Origin: Edaphochlamys debaryana
Lineage: Eukaryota > Chlorophyta > Chlorophyceae > Chlamydomonadales
DNA: 64,000 nucleotides
NCBI GenBank assembly: GCA_016858145.1
Contig: JAEHOE010000013.1
Span: 310,001 to 374,000, forward strand
Direction of reading: 5' to 3'
Within the stretch, counting starts at the first letter, position 1. The number at the start of each line of letters is the position of its first letter. Both the position numbers and the translations under genes were made by a program. The notes beneath the pieces were generated by a model. It was not told the origin of the DNA and searched no databases. It saw only the letters and a program-made list of their open reading frames with translations. This document shows, one piece after another, positions 1 through 17,750 of the stretch.

Positions 1-138
1 AAGGCGTCCAGCGCCCCAGGCGCGGCCCGCAGCAACGCCGTGCCACGGCTGCCCAGGGGCGCAGCTGCGGGCGGCCTTGCCGGCCTGCTTGGTCGGCTGG
101 CGGCCTGCGTGTCTGGAGGCACACGCCGCGAGTGAGTA
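1..138 (+). CDS. 3' end of an upstream gene, possible paralogue of the 6.8-12.1 kb kinase
   Basis: The first 138 bases are open in the frame beginning at base 1 and end with TGA at 136-138. They encode about 45 residues, Ala/Gly/Arg-rich, finishing in GLAGLLGRLAACVSG and a short basic tail. The CDK-like kinase at 6758-12053 ends in a closely similar tail (GLRSLLGILASCVTG then CRHE) directly before its own stop, and bases just after both stops share a gtgagt...gaggg.cggg pattern. I infer that this is the C-terminus of a tandem duplicate of that kinase, but no catalytic domain lies inside the window. It could instead be an unrelated low-complexity protein sharing only a tail. Partial at the 5' side. 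Confidence 0.55.
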
Positions 139-503
139 CGAGTGAGGGTCGGGCCCCGGGGTCGAGCTCCTCGCTGGATGGCACGCAGTAATCGAGACGC
201 CGGCGGGAGTGTTCAGGTGCCTCCGTCCCAAACAGCGTGCGTACGTCCCTTGCGGGTCTGCCACCCAACCGGAGTTCCATGGACTCCAGCCACGCCTCGG
301 AGCGAGGAAGGCATGACGCAAGCGAGCGATCGCCGGCGGGGCGCACGGCAGAGGCATCCTGTGGGTGGGTGCGGGGTGGGTTGCTCATTTATCGACCTTC
401 ATTCCATTTCGAGCGAGTGGCGTCCGCAAGCGGAGCAGGACACCACCGACGGGTAGAGACCAGATTGGCGCGCCACAAATTTTCGCCGTGCACTGCTTGC
501 TGT

Positions 504-508
504 TGTAA
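504..508 (+). terminator. candidate TGTAA polyadenylation signal of the partial upstream gene
   Basis: TGTAA, the usual green-algal polyadenylation signal, lies about 365 bases after the stop at 138, a normal 3' UTR length for such genomes. Confidence 0.35.
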
Positions 509-1784
509 TCTTCTACTGCCGAAGGTGTAGCTGCCGCGCCCTTGGACCGTTGCAGAGCCTCTAGACGTGCGGGCAAGGGGGAGTAAGGAGACACCCCACA
601 AGCCGGGTTGGTGTAGTACAGAGATCTACCAAAGGCGGTGAGCGGATCACCACGCAGTACCAGAGTCTTGGGGTTGAAGCGGAAGCGATTTATGCCACGT
701 ACAGACGGCGGAAACGCCTGACGGGAAGATGTAGACTCTCCCTCAGCGGCACGCACTCAGGGCAAGGGGTTCTTGTCCTGGGGGCGGGCGAGGGGAAAGA
801 GGGCCGAGGTCGAGGTTGTGCAAGCACGAAGCCCTGGCTGCCGGAAACGGCTGATAAAACAGCGGCTGCTGTCGCCTCGCTGACGCTCGGCTCCCTAGTA
901 GACCAGAGGGCACGCTGAGCGCGGCCCTTGACAGAGAACCCTGCTAGCTGCGATGGGGTTCCGGCTGTGTGGTTCACGAGAGGGGTCCCGGAGACAGCTG
1001 GGTACGGTACGGGGCCTGGCACAGGCAGAGGCTTGGGCCCTCCTGGGCCTTCGCTTGCCGACGATAGCTGCTCCTGGTCGGCGGGGGGCGATACAGGTGC
1101 GGTCGAGACTGCAGCGATCAGCGACCAAACCTAGTACTGTGGGTCCGGGGATCTGGGGCGTGTAATTGAGCTGAGACCTTACAGTACCGAGTGTTCCAAG
1201 CGACGGGTGATCAGTCCGGCGCAAGCCGATTAACAGAGCCGAGAGTAGTTTGAGAGTCTGAGAGCTTTGGAGAGCAGTAAGGGAACCGGGAATAAGGGAG
1301 CAGTAAGAGTAAAAGTGTTCTAGTGTTAACCTGGGAAATGCCACGTCTGGGCCTTAAAGAGCGAGCTCGCTGTGGGCCTGACCTGGGTCTGTCGTACCAC
1401 CTGGGCCTTCCGACACCTGGGCCTGCCCTTTCGGGATCCGGGCCCTCCGAAGGCCCGTAAAGGCCCCTCCGGGATTGTTGGAAGGTGGCGCAGGGCCCAG
1501 CCCGAGCCGGCAGGCTCGGGCTTCCGGCTCCCGCCACACGGCCCGCCGAACGCGCAGGGGCCTTTGCCTTTCGGGGCGAAGTCCCTGGCGCAGTCGTCGG
1601 TTACCTGGGCGCACCGGCGCTGGTGAGCGCCGGTGCTTGCCACGCAGGCTACACAAGGCCCTCGCTGAGCACCACGCTTACACCTAAACCACACCACCAC
1701 AAGGCCACGCTGGCTGGGGAAAGAGGGCTGTCCCGCTCGCGCCTCCGCGCCTTCGCCCTATGCGAGAAGGGGGGTTATCTGATA

Positions 1785-1915
1785 CCTAGCAGCTAGGCTA
1801 TCCGACCTGCGAGGGTAGCCTTAGCAGAAAGTCGCAGATATGTATCAGGCTAGCAGCTAGGTATCAGGTTAGCAGCTACAGGCTGCTAGGCTGACAGCTA
1901 CCCTATCAGCTACCC
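1785..1915. repeat. AGCAGCTAG/CTAGCAGCTA repeat cluster
   Basis: Several copies of a CTAGCAGCTAG-like near-palindrome alternate with GTATCAGG units (for example taGCAGCTAGGTATCAGG). A related cluster occurs near 3.83-3.93 kb. The sequence can fold locally. Its origin is unknown. Confidence 0.6.
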
Positions 1916-3824
1916 TCTTGGGCGGGCGCATCCGGGCGGGCTATGGGGGCCTGTTTCTGGTGCTCTGGTGGGCGCACATCAGCCGTTACATGCCTGGCTC
2001 TTGGCCCCATGACCCGCTTCCACCTCTCCTTCCTTCCATCCAGCGAGCCAGGAGGCTCAACTAGAAGGGAGGGGGCGCAACACGCGCAACAGCAGCATTA
2101 TCTAATGGCAGCCATAGCACCAGCGCATACTGCAGCCCCTTCTGCGTAAGTCCATCCTGCTTCAACCAGTGGGCCTGTCCTTGGCCCCATGACACCATCC
2201 ATCCACGCACGCACACGACTTCCTCCGCAAGCACCCAAGCCACCTTGCGCCGCCCCCTCCCAAACCTGCTTTCCCCACCTTAACCACCCACCCACCCTGC
2301 CCGCCCCGACCTAAGCCCCCGGCCCCACAAGACGCAACTGCCCGCCAAGCGGGCTTCACATATGTCCGCGGCCTGGTAGTGCGGCAAACGGATGCAGTGG
2401 CGACTGCGCAGACGATCAGATTCAACTCCGCGGCCACCAGGATTGCAGGACCAAGGCGCCCCGCACCGAAGGCTTGCTGCCCTGAGACCATACAGCAGGG
2501 GGCAAGAAGGCGATGTAAGGACCAAGCTCTTGTCTGTGAGCGAGTGCTGGGGCCCCCTCGTACTGGGTAACCAACTGCGGCTGACCTTGCTTGGAGCAGA
2601 CACCAGAAAGGGCAATCCGGAAGGGGTCGTGGCCTCAAGGCTCCCATCACACCTGGGCAACCGCTGGCCGTTGTTGTGCCGGGAACGTTGGGAGCGGCGG
2701 GTGACGGTGGCTCCTGTAGCCAGGGACGGTGGCAGGGGTTGGGGCTTCGGGGTGGGGGTGACGCAGGGCGTTTCCCCATCACCTTAATCTTATGCCGGTA
2801 CATAATCTCATCCCCGCTTATCCCCTGCGCACCTGCGGGCTGTTGTCATCTTGCGCACTGATGCGGGGAAGGGGGCCGAGGCTGAGGAGGGTTGAGTGCA
2901 GAGGCGTCTCAGGTGCTGTACGGTGGGTGGGGTGCAGCACAGGACGATGGCAAGGGTTAGGTTTGGGGGTCAGGCAGAGCGCTTCCCAAGACCCTCACTC
3001 CTCCACTCCCCACGTGCTGTTCTCCTGCATGCTGCGCACTGATGTGGGGAGGGGGGCAGAGTGCGGAGTGCCGAGTGCCGAGGCATGGCGGGTGCTGCGC
3101 TGGGCCAGCGTGCCGACGCGTGCCGAGTGCTCAGTGTGCGACCCCCACTCCCACCTCATTTGGCACCTCCGCTGGCGCCCAGCAGCTCGCACCCGCTGGC
3201 ACCTCAGCTGGCGCGCAGCAGCCGACACGAGTCCCTCAGGCGCCGGCTGCATTGCGTCCTCGCCATCGCTTCGACCGCACTTCGCACTTCTGATTCAACA
3301 TTGGTGTCAGGCAACAAGCTCACAGGCACGCAGGCGCAACGAATAGCGACCTCGGGGGGGTACTCACCCCCCCGAGGGGAGTTCGGAGGTGTCAATTGTC
3401 GCGCGTTTCTTTTAAGAGAATGTTCCCTAGTGATAGCTGTCTTGTAAGTTATTACCAAGAATAGCTTATCGCGCCGTCAGGTGGCGGGAAAGTCGCCCAA
3501 TCGCAAATGGGGGGGTCTCATGATGCACGTCAGGACGGCACTCGCGCAGTATCAGTATACTCCCACTGCATAGGCAAGAGCAGTTCTAGAGAGGCCGATG
3601 TTCACCGCTACCAGGCGGAGTCGATTGCGATGGACGTCGCGGTGAACTTCTCAGCGCGGCAGCGCAGGCACACACTTCTGGTGACCCTTTGCTTGTTGGG
3701 TCTGCCGTAAGCTGAGACACAGCGTTGCCGAGGGCGTTTGGGGTTGCGAGGGTGCGAGGGTATCAGTCAGGGTACCTGCCACGATAGCCACATTCGGTTG
3801 GCCCGGTTGGTCGTTGCCGGGCGC

Positions 3825-3930
3825 GTAGCTGGGAGGGTAGCAGCTAGGCTGCTGGGGATAGCAGGCCTAGCAGGGCCCTGCTAGGGTCCTGCTAGGGTAG
3901 CTGCGAGGGGCTGCTAGGGTCCCAGATACC
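3825..3930. repeat. CTAGCAG/CTGCTAG repeat cluster with a 20-bp perfect palindrome
   Basis: Multiple TAGCAG and CTGCTAG words are packed here. Positions 3866-3885 form a perfect 20-bp palindrome (CCTAGCAGGG and its complement). The words match the cluster at 1785-1915, so the two are probably related copies of one dispersed repeat. Confidence 0.6.
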
Positions 3931-6757
3931 GGGGTGTCTCGCATAGGGTCGGGTCCCGCCCAATTCACCTACATAACCGGGCTTTGCCTACCTAACCCTC
4001 GCAACTACACCAAAAGCTCCAGTTCTAAGCACAACAGGGGTTCCTAGCTCGGGCGCCGCTTCCCTGCATTAAGTCACTCTGGTTCACGGCTGCGCCCACC
4101 GTACCTCCCGCGTCGCTAAAGTCAGCCAAGATACCACCTAGTCTCCGCGCACACACAACACAGCTTGCCGCGCTGCTGGGGCTCCTCGCGCCGGCTGCTC
4201 CACTTTGCCGTGACCTTCTTTTCTCCACCTAAGTCCGAGCATCGCCACATTTCTCCAGCCGCTTAGATGCTCCACATAGAAGATGTTACCGCAGATAGAG
4301 GGGGAGCGCGCAGAGAAAGCCCAACTTTGGCGCCAAGGCCTCGCGCCTCACGGCGCTCGGCCAGCAAGCTCGGGCACAAGATAGCAATGTACTTCTAATC
4401 ATTCACCTCATTATCCATCCCTTCCTCGCGGTCAGAAGACCGCACCACCTTATCGGCCCTCGGCCACTCGCCAGTCGCGTCACACACACGCTCGACGAAT
4501 GCCTAGGCCGCTCACATGCGCTGTGGACGATCCTGATAGCGCAAGGGCACACTCAACTGAGTGCCGGGTATGGCACGTATGTACCCGCTCGGGCTGTCCC
4601 CCCCACCGGCTTCCCCACGCAAAGCGGTAGAGATGCCGGCAAGGGCCCGAACCGCGGCCACGCAAGCAGGTAAAGACCTCACTTGAGTACGCAAGCATCT
4701 GCGGCCTGCACGAGTACGGTGTTACCGCCGGTAGCGTGGCCATGTTGGGTTATGTGCTTGGCCTGGGGGCCGCCATGCGGCATGTCCAATCTTGTAGAAC
4801 AGCATATTGACCACGCACGTACTATCAATGAAAGAAGCATGTGCCGGGGGCCCACGCACAGCTGTGATCGGCGCGGTGGCACGTGCTCACCATGTGGGTA
4901 CTTGGGTAGCATGAATGCATAGCGAGATTGCCCTGCTACAATAAGTAGTATATCGCCAAGACCATGCATGCGGGGGTAAGTTTAGTTGCCGAGCCGTAGC
5001 TTGGGGGGTGCCGTTTGTGAAGGGGGATATTTGGGTGGGAGGGGGCATGGCCGCAGCAGGGGCGGCAGGGGCAGTGCAGTGCAGTGCGTGTGCAGTGCAC
5101 AGGTCTCAAGGCACTCAGCTATGGTTGTTTGTCATATGGAAGGCTGTTTGCTTGAACTTGGTACAACAGGGTTCGACCTAAAGCACGAGCACAGAGGTGC
5201 TAACTAACCCATGACAAGATGCTTCTGAGATGTCAGGTCAACAGGTAGGGCAGCGGGAGTAGCTGGCCTTACATTACTATAGATAGGCATACCGGTATGG
5301 TACTGTATGCGATTGCAGTGCGCAATTGACCAAGGCGTGATTACCGTGGTAGCTTGCTTTGTTAATGGGGGGGCCTGAGGCGCCAGCAGCATGCAGGCGG
5401 ACTATGCGTGTCCTTTCCCCTGGGGGGAAGGGACGGGAGGTCTGCCGTTCCTCTGTTGCTGTGCCAGAGCAATCGGGCCGGCTTGCGGGAGTGGACTGTG
5501 GTCTTTGTGTTTCCGCACTAAATGACTCTGCAGCCTCACATACGAGTGCGGGACGGCGCGAAGTAGGCAACCAGCGGCGGGTGACTGGGGGCGCGCGCAT
5601 GCATGGTGCCTGGGGCGTGCCCCCCGTGTCGGCGGGGGCACGACTACTGCCGCTGCCAGTCTCGAGAATGGGCGAGTGGCGTGAGCCCATCGTGCGAGGT
5701 CTATCTATTTGCGTGATGAAGAAACCAGCGAAGCAAAGGTCGCTTGGTTGTGGGCGGAGGGCATGGAAAGACGGGATGTGTGGCGGCCTGCGGTTCCTGC
5801 TGTTGCACACAAGGGAGATGAGAAAGCGCCGCATGCACTTGCGGCCCCCAAGTCGCCCAAGTCGCCCAAGAGTGAGGCGTTAGATAGCACTGGAGAGGGG
5901 CGCGGCGGCGCGCGGAGCGATTTGGAGCCAGACGTGCATCGGAGGGGTCGAAGGCAGGAGCTCCTGCTCGCTCGGCCGTCTGGACGCTCACTCATCAGCA
6001 GGCCAGATGGTGCGTGGCCCCATCGCAACGCAGGGCCCGGCCCGCAATGATGCGGGCTGATCCCGGGCGTTGGCTTGCTGCTGCTCCTCCTCTTCATCAC
6101 GCCCTGCCTGCCGCCGGCACTTGCTACGCTTGCTTGCGAAGGAGCAGTCCCAGACAACTGCCTAAGTTGGTTGGAGTCCTTCCGTCCCGAACTCCAGGAC
6201 GCCACACCGTACGTTGATCAGCGAACACGCCAAGTATACTTTCGATCGGAACATTGCGCGCTACTCCGAGGAGCTAGGGACCGAGTCTGGCGGGGCGGGA
6301 CAAGCCTGCAGAACGATTCAAGCAAGCCCGGCGTACCATACCAGACTACGCACACTGCAAGCCGCTGCCTTAAACTCCGGGTCGCCCACAATGACAAGCG
6401 ATGACGACCACCTCGCCTCGTGCTCTCGTCGTGCCGTCCTACCGCGGTCCGGCTGCAAAGCCACCAACGCCTTAGTTGTCTTCTGCAATTGTGATTTTGT
6501 GTCCCAAATTGCCCGCCCGGCGCAACGCCTGTCCGCATCGATCGGGGCCGACTCGGTTTCAGCGAGCTGTACTTCACGTTGGCATTTACCTCCAGACCAC
6601 TCTTCCTGCACCGCACACTGTGTGCATAAGTAATGCACGTCAGCTAACGCCATACGATATGGCGGTGGCAAGGAGTTAGGCGTGATTGGCCCCGGGCCCG
6701 CAGCGCGCCGAGCAGCGTATTGGGCCACTCTATGCCTCATATCGTTGCGAGGAACCA

Positions 6758-12053
<5,296 letters not shown>

Positions 12054-12479
12054 GTGAGTGAGGACGGGGCCGCCACGCGGCGAAGTGGTGTGGTGGACGG
12101 GCTCACATGCGGCGCTAGCCGTACATTGCGTTCGCCCCGGCCCCCGCGGTGTTCCCATGGCCTCATGAGGCTGCAGGCACCTCTCAAAGGGGGCTCAGGT
12201 ACGGTACCATGACTGATCAGTCACGGCTTTGCTCCCCAGATGCACGAGCCAGCTGTTGAGGGCCCTGGCCTGTTACAGCCCTGTGAGCACGGTGTTCACG
12301 GCGGGCTCTTGTGAGGTACGGAAATCGCCCTTCATCTGCTGGAACTTCATCATATTGCTGCTTGCCTGGTCAAGGGGAGTAGGATTTGGCCTTGCGATGC
12401 CGGGTACTCTGCTGCTGTCTGCTGGGTCGGGGGAAGGGGGGGGGGGGGGGAAGTGGAGGTCATGCGAAATAATGGTTTG

Positions 12480-12484
12480 TGTAA
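12480..12484 (+). terminator. candidate TGTAA polyadenylation signal of the kinase gene
   Basis: TGTAA lies about 430 bases after the kinase stop codon, following a long G run near 12431-12450. Position and motif suit a green-algal 3' UTR end. Confidence 0.5.
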
Positions 12485-13962
12485 ATTGAGCAATTTGGGT
12501 TAAGACCGTAGCCCCAGCCTTAAAGGAAATTTACGGAAGGCCACGTGTTTTGAGCTATAACTTTCAGGCAGCACGCAATCATTGTGGCGTGTATTTCCAT
12601 TCCGTTATGCATAGGTTTGTAGAGGGCTACTTGGGAACTGATGGGATTTGAGGGGTGCACTTAAGGTACGCATAGCCCCTGGTGCCGTACATGCAGCAGC
12701 CATCCAGCAGCCTTCCCGGTATGCTAAGAGGATGAGGCTTAGAAGTGAGCAATGGAATTGTTGAAGCTCAGGTATGGGCCGCATGCTTCTTTGCAGTACG
12801 GGGCATGACGTGGAGAAGGTACCTCCCTGGTGCCGGAGCAAAGCGCCCGCACGCCAGGCCAGGTGCAAGGCAACACCAGCGCACATATCAACTCTTGTAC
12901 GGATCCTATGGGATTAAGGTTTGGGGGGGGGGGTGCGGCTCTGCCGGGTGCGGCGTGCGTGGTTGCGGAAGTTCACAAGCAAGCCATGGCGCAGCACCAT
13001 GGCGCATCGCATGCGTCGTCGGGATGGATGGGCTTGCTGTTCGTTGGGTATCGAATGCCTCACTTTGTGGATCTTGCCACTGCTGTCTGCGAGCAGGAGT
13101 GCAGGACCATACATGACAAGGAATGAGTATCAAGCACCAAGACATGATATGTACTGGCGGAGTGCGCAGCACAGCACGAAACAGTGCACCAGATCAAGGA
13201 ATGATACAAGTACGCGGTGCAAGGGCTATGGGGCAACGAGCGAAAAGCTCCCGCCAGACATCGGCAGCTGTCTGGTCTGTGCCTTTGCTTCCCATCATCA
13301 TCTTGCTGAATGTGTATTGTGTCAGGAGGACTGCGGTCCCGGTGGTTGTGGTTGTGGTGGTTGGTGGTTATGATCCCGCGCCACGACTCTTGCCTCATTC
13401 TTTCGGACCAGCAGGAGGAGTTGGGGCGTTGGAGGTTCGCCTGCGGGCCGGGATGGAGGGAGTGATGGAATCTGGAATCATGCGGATCTTATCAAGCAAG
13501 TGTTCGATGCCAATGTTTGCATTTACACATGCATGTGCATGTGTGCTGGACCACGCCCGGGGGGCCGGGGGGAGGGCGGAAGGCTGTGGCGAAGGCGACG
13601 GATAGCGGCTTGCTTGCGGGGCGAAACTCGCTCTTCTTGTACATTTGCTTCAGGCCGTGGGGCCAACTTGGCAGCGGCATGGCATGCCGTTTGACATGTG
13701 GCCCTGGCACGTCATGGGATTCGTTGCATTATGGTGTGGAGGGGTTTGAAAGGATACCGATACGTTTGCACACTGGAATGTGCAGTACTCTGCTGCGTGT
13801 GTGTGCACGCGGGCATTATTGTCTGGGGAGACTGCTCGGCGGGTACATCCGCGCGGGCCACAGCGGCGGGAATAAACACCAACTCTTCCCCGTCCCTAGC
13901 TAGCGTCCTGCCGGCTAGCCATTCCGGCTGCATGCATACAGTTGCCAATGCCGTTCTGTGCA
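12485..13962. other. spacer between convergent kinase and TBCC genes
   Basis: No coding exon chain was found on either strand. The short ORFs present have no recognisable domain and overlap in competing frames. The sequence is the interval between the two convergent 3' ends. Confidence 0.5.
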
Positions 13963-13967
13963 TTACA
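13963..13967 (-). terminator. candidate TGTAA polyadenylation signal of TBCC
   Basis: TTACA on the plus strand reads TGTAA on the minus strand, about 565 bases after the TBCC stop at 14531. Confidence 0.4.
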
Positions 13968-14530
13968 CGGCGAGTGCCGACTCACCGCGCGCCCCCAGAG
14001 CGCGCAATCCGTCCCCAAGCACAGCACGCCTCCGCCAGCCGCTGCCCTGCCAGCTCCGTGGGCGCCCCGGCCACCCAGCCGACCATGGGCGCACCCACCC
14101 ACCCACCCACCCAGCCGCCGACAGTCGAGGGCCCAGCGCTTGGAGCCCCATCCCAGGCCGTGCACCCCGTCCCACAGCCGGCTGCTCCCTTGCCTGCATG
14201 CAGCGGCCGGCTGCCTCGCGCACGCGCAGGCACCCCTGCTCCCCGAGCCCACCTGCACCCTGCGCCCTGGCCCGTCCCGCTCCCGAGCACTCCCGCGAGG
14301 TCCCCCACCCGACCTCTCAATCTCTCACGCCCCACGCCCCCAACCAGGTGACCTTTGTCTTCGGTTGTCTTGGTTGGTCCCCAAGCCAACCGTCATATGG
14401 CTGACTGCGGCCCGGTCCGCAGCACCCACGGTCTAGCTGCCAATCAGTGCTGCCCCCTTCACAGCTCACGACGCATCGTCGGTGCGGCCAAGTCCTGCCC
14501 TCTATGATCTCTCCCGCCCAACTCGCAGGG

Positions 14531-17250
14531 TCAGATCTCATCCACATCCGCCCCCGCCGCCGCCTGCTGCCGCCCCGCCGCCTCTGCCTCCGCCCCTCGC
14601 TCCGAGGGCGGTCGCTCCCACACCGCCTGCGGCACCTCCATGGGGGGCTGCGGCCACTCGGCCTCCGGCAGCAGGGCCCAGTGGGGGGACTGCTGGGCCT
14701 TGATCCAGCCAAAGTCGTCCACCTGGGGGCGAGGGCGGTTAGCGGTTGGGAGTTGGGAGTTGGGGAGGGATGACGTGAGGCTGATAGAGCTGCGCCCCGA
14801 AGGCTCCCGGGACGAAGTGCAGCACTGGGGCAACAGGTGGAGGCGGGGAAACGACCGGCCGGCTAGCTCGGGGCCGTGGGGAACGGGGCTTGGGGGAAGC
14901 CCTGCCAGGGCTGCGGGCGGCTCGCGCCCGGCGTCCCGGCGCGTCGACAGCCCATGGCGCTGGCCTGCACTGGCCGGAGCCTGGAGCCCTGCGCCCGATG
15001 GCGCCCGCGCAGCCTCAGCCTCCCCACCAGCACCCCCGCACAGGCCCACGCACCTTCTGCCAGCTGCCGTTCTCCTCCCCCAGCTTGTGCGCCTGCGGTC
15101 ACGGCAGCGAGCGGTCAGCGCGGAGTGGGGGGCAGCACGGCCGTGCCCTCGCCCGGAGCCCACACGTCGCCAGGCGGCCGCGCCGCCACTCCTGAACTGC
15201 ACCTCCCCTGCAGTCTGCTTCCGCCCCGCCCCGGCCCGCCCCGCCCTAGACCGCCCCGCCCGCCCCGGCCCGGCCCAACCTACACCGCTCCGCCCCACAC
15301 CCCGCCCCGCCCCGCCCCACCGCCAGCAGCGCCTGCAGCCGCGGCTCCTGCGCCACCCCCGCCCCCCAGGGCGCCACGCGGATGCCGTCGCAGTGCTCCA
15401 CGATGGGGTTGGAGCGCACGCGCAGGAAGAGCGTGGAGGCGTGGGCGCGGTGGACGCGGACCTGAAGGGGGGAGGGGGGGTAGGGGGCGGAGTGAGGGAA
15501 GGGGTGGAGTGAGGGATGGGGCGGAGTGTATAGGCGTGGAGGGGGGAGGTGAGGTGAGGCCACGAGCTTTGAGTCGGCTGAGCGGTGTTGAGTTGTGGCC
15601 AGGGAGGGCAAGCAGAGGTGTGGCCAGGCAGGACAAGTCAATGCACGAGGCGCGGGTGTGTGATTGAGAGCGCGTGCCGCGTCCCGCCTACCATGCACCT
15701 CACTTGGCTCGCAACACCGACCGCACCTCCGACCAGCACATGCCCCAACTCCACCCCACCCCGCCGCATCCCCCCGCCCCCGCTCCTGCCACCCGCCCCA
15801 CCTGGTACGCCGCCAGCGCCAGGCTGCAGCCCCGCACGTCGTCCAGGAAGCAGCCCCCCGTCACCGGCCCCGCCACCACGCGGCAGCCCCGCAGCCCCGC
15901 CATGCGCAGCGCCCGCAGCCGCCCCACCACCACCACCGTGCACCGCGTCAGCCCCAGCAGCACAAAGTCCCCCACGCCGCCTCCGCCTGCGCCCCCAGCA
16001 GCCCCAGCAGCCCCGGTGCCGGACGTCCCGGTCCCGGTGTCTGCGCCGCTCTCCAGGTCGGCGGCGCGAAGGACGACCGTGGCCCCCGTGAGGCCCATGA
16101 GGCCGCGGCCGCGGGCCACCAGCGCCCGGTCCTGCTCAGAAACCGACAGCGCCGCCGGGGCGTCGTCGTCCTCGGCGGCAGCGGCAGCGGTCGCTGCAGG
16201 AGCGGAGGCGGTGGAAGTGGAGGTGGTGGGGGTGGCGAAGGGGTCCTGGGTGGCTGGCGAGGCGGTGGCCGTGGTGGCGGGGGCGGCGGCGGCCGCAGCG
16301 GCGCTCAGGTCCAGGCCGCTGACCTTGGCCACCTTCTTGGAGCCGAAGGCAAAGCGCCTGCGGTTGAGGGGCGGCCCGGGCAGGGGCCGGAGGTCGATGG
16401 TTGGCCCATGCGCGCACTCCCCTTCGCCCGTAACGACCCCACCGCGCCGGCATTGAGAACACGCGCCCGCAGGCCCGTCCAGCGCCCTGGCTGCAGTCCT
16501 CCACGCGAACCCCGCAGGCCCCAGCAATGCCCCCCAGCCCGTATCCCAACCGCAACGCCAACGCCCCAGGAGGCACAACCCAGGCAGGTCCCGACAGCAT
16601 CAGCCCGGGCGCACCCACTTGCGCGGGACCACGGTCGCCCGGGCCGACTCGATGGCAGCACGCATGGCCGCAACAGCCGCCGCGCACTGCTTCTGGTCGT
16701 ACGGCGGCAGGTAGTACGATGCGCCCGCCGCCGACTGCTCCATGGACAGCACCTCGGCGCTGACCAGCTCCAGGGAGGCGTTGACCGCCTCGGGGCTGGC
16801 AGCGTTGACCGGCAGGGGCCGCGAAGCGTCGGGGCCATTTGTGGATGGCTGGGGAGCCGCGGCGACCACTGCAGGCGGCGGTGCTGCTTGAGTTTGCGCG
16901 CCAGCTAGCTGCGCCTGGTGCTGCTGCAGGAGGCGCTGGATGGCTTCCTCAACGTTTCGTTGCCGGGCCGCGAAGGCGCTGAGGAAGGCGGCGACGGATT
17001 CACGAGGGTCTGCGGCCGCCCGGGTCTCCTCGCGCCGCCGCTCTCGTTCAGCCTTCCGCGCAACGTCCAGCGTTGCAAGCTTGTCTAGCACCACGGCCGC
17101 TGCTGTGCTCATCGAGCCGGTTGACGTGGAAGCGTCTGCGCCATCGCCGCTGGCGGAGGCGGGAGCGGCGGGATCCGCCTCGGAGGCCGCGGGTGGAAGC
17201 GCCGGCGCCGCAGGGCCCGCTCCAGTACTGACTTCAGGGTCAGACGCCAT
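14531..17250 (-). CDS. TBCC: tubulin-binding cofactor C (TBCC)
   Basis: Minus-strand gene of five exons: 17250-16619, 16357-15802, 15461-15321, 15092-15054, 14722-14531, about 519 aa, all phases consistent. TBCC acts in the cytosol at the last step of tubulin heterodimer folding, stimulating GTP hydrolysis by tubulin within the cofactor D/E complex. Seen in the sequence: an N-terminal charged helical region (RKAERERRREETRAA, then FAARQRNVEEAIQRLLQQHQ), the family motif ASYYLPPYDQ near residue 185, VVPRKRFAFGSKK across the first splice, and then the C-terminal beta-helix domain with AAYQVRVHR, TLFLRVRSNPIVEHCDGIR and finally KVDDFGWIKAQQSPHW. The arginine of the Q-V-R-V-H segment sits where the family's catalytic arginine is expected. 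An Ala/Thr/Ser-rich insertion in exon 2 makes the protein longer than the ~350 aa animal forms. Start: ATG at 17250; the codon context upstream offers no better Met. Divergent from the FAF2-like gene. Confidence 0.92.
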
Positions 17251-17750
17251 CAGGCGCACGCAGATGGCGATGCGCAGCGCAAAGCGGAGCGGGCCTCAGC
17301 TGTCGTCGAATGCGTCCAGCAGCTTCGAGGACGCGGACTCGCTGCAGAATGTCCTGGCTTCTACAGATATCCTCAACGAAGCTCCCCCCAACGATACAGA
17401 GAAAGGGTGGGCCACTGCGGAGCTCGTGAGCACGATGGTGGTGTTGTGCAGGCGCGACAGAGCTTGGTAAAGGAGCTACGAGTGTGGCCAAGAGTAAGTA
17501 TGCTCTCCGGGTGACAGTCGCGGGTTCAGGGCTGGCGTGGGAGAATGAGCTCCTTTCTGGTCTGCATCGGCAAGCTGCTGGCCTGCAGACAGCGGCTCCT
17601 TGTTTGTGGACTGCGCACAGACCACACAGACAACTATCAGGGTCCCCAGCGTGTCCACTAGACTAGACCGCGGTTCCGCGATTGTCGCCTCGGTCCGCAG
17701 TTCTCTGGGCCGGAGCGCAACTTGGGCCTGCAGTTACGGTTGTGCCAGTC
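17251..17750. promoter_or_regulatory. shared divergent promoter region of TBCC and FAF2-like genes
   Basis: Only about 500 bases separate the start codons of TBCC (minus) and the FAF2-like gene (plus), so both 5' UTRs and promoters must lie here. I could not identify a TATA box or a known regulatory motif with confidence. Confidence 0.5.

Larger units (their letters stand above)
509..6757. other. gene-poor spacer with short repeats and palindromes
   Basis: I see no open frame here with recognisable domains or a convincing exon chain; the ORFs are short and in competing frames. The stretch has CTAGCAGCTAG-type repeat clusters (about 1785-1915 and 3825-3930), a degenerate duplicated segment (about 2700-3070), a G7/C7 hairpin near 3350-3380, and GCAGT iterations near 5065-5100. 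From about 3.4 to 6.7 kb it is visibly less GC-rich than the genes. It may be decayed transposon sequence plus the 5' region of the kinase gene, but no terminal repeats or transposase could be recognised. Confidence 0.5.

Noticed and set aside
3204..3458. Minus-strand frame containing TPPNSPRGGEYPPEVAI
   Set aside because: No start context, domain or splice partners; it spans the G7/C7 hairpin and is probably chance.
6075..6404. Plus-strand frame starting with a Leu-rich, signal-peptide-like stretch
   Set aside because: It begins at a non-ATG codon, is short, has no domain or exon partners, and overlaps equally open frames.
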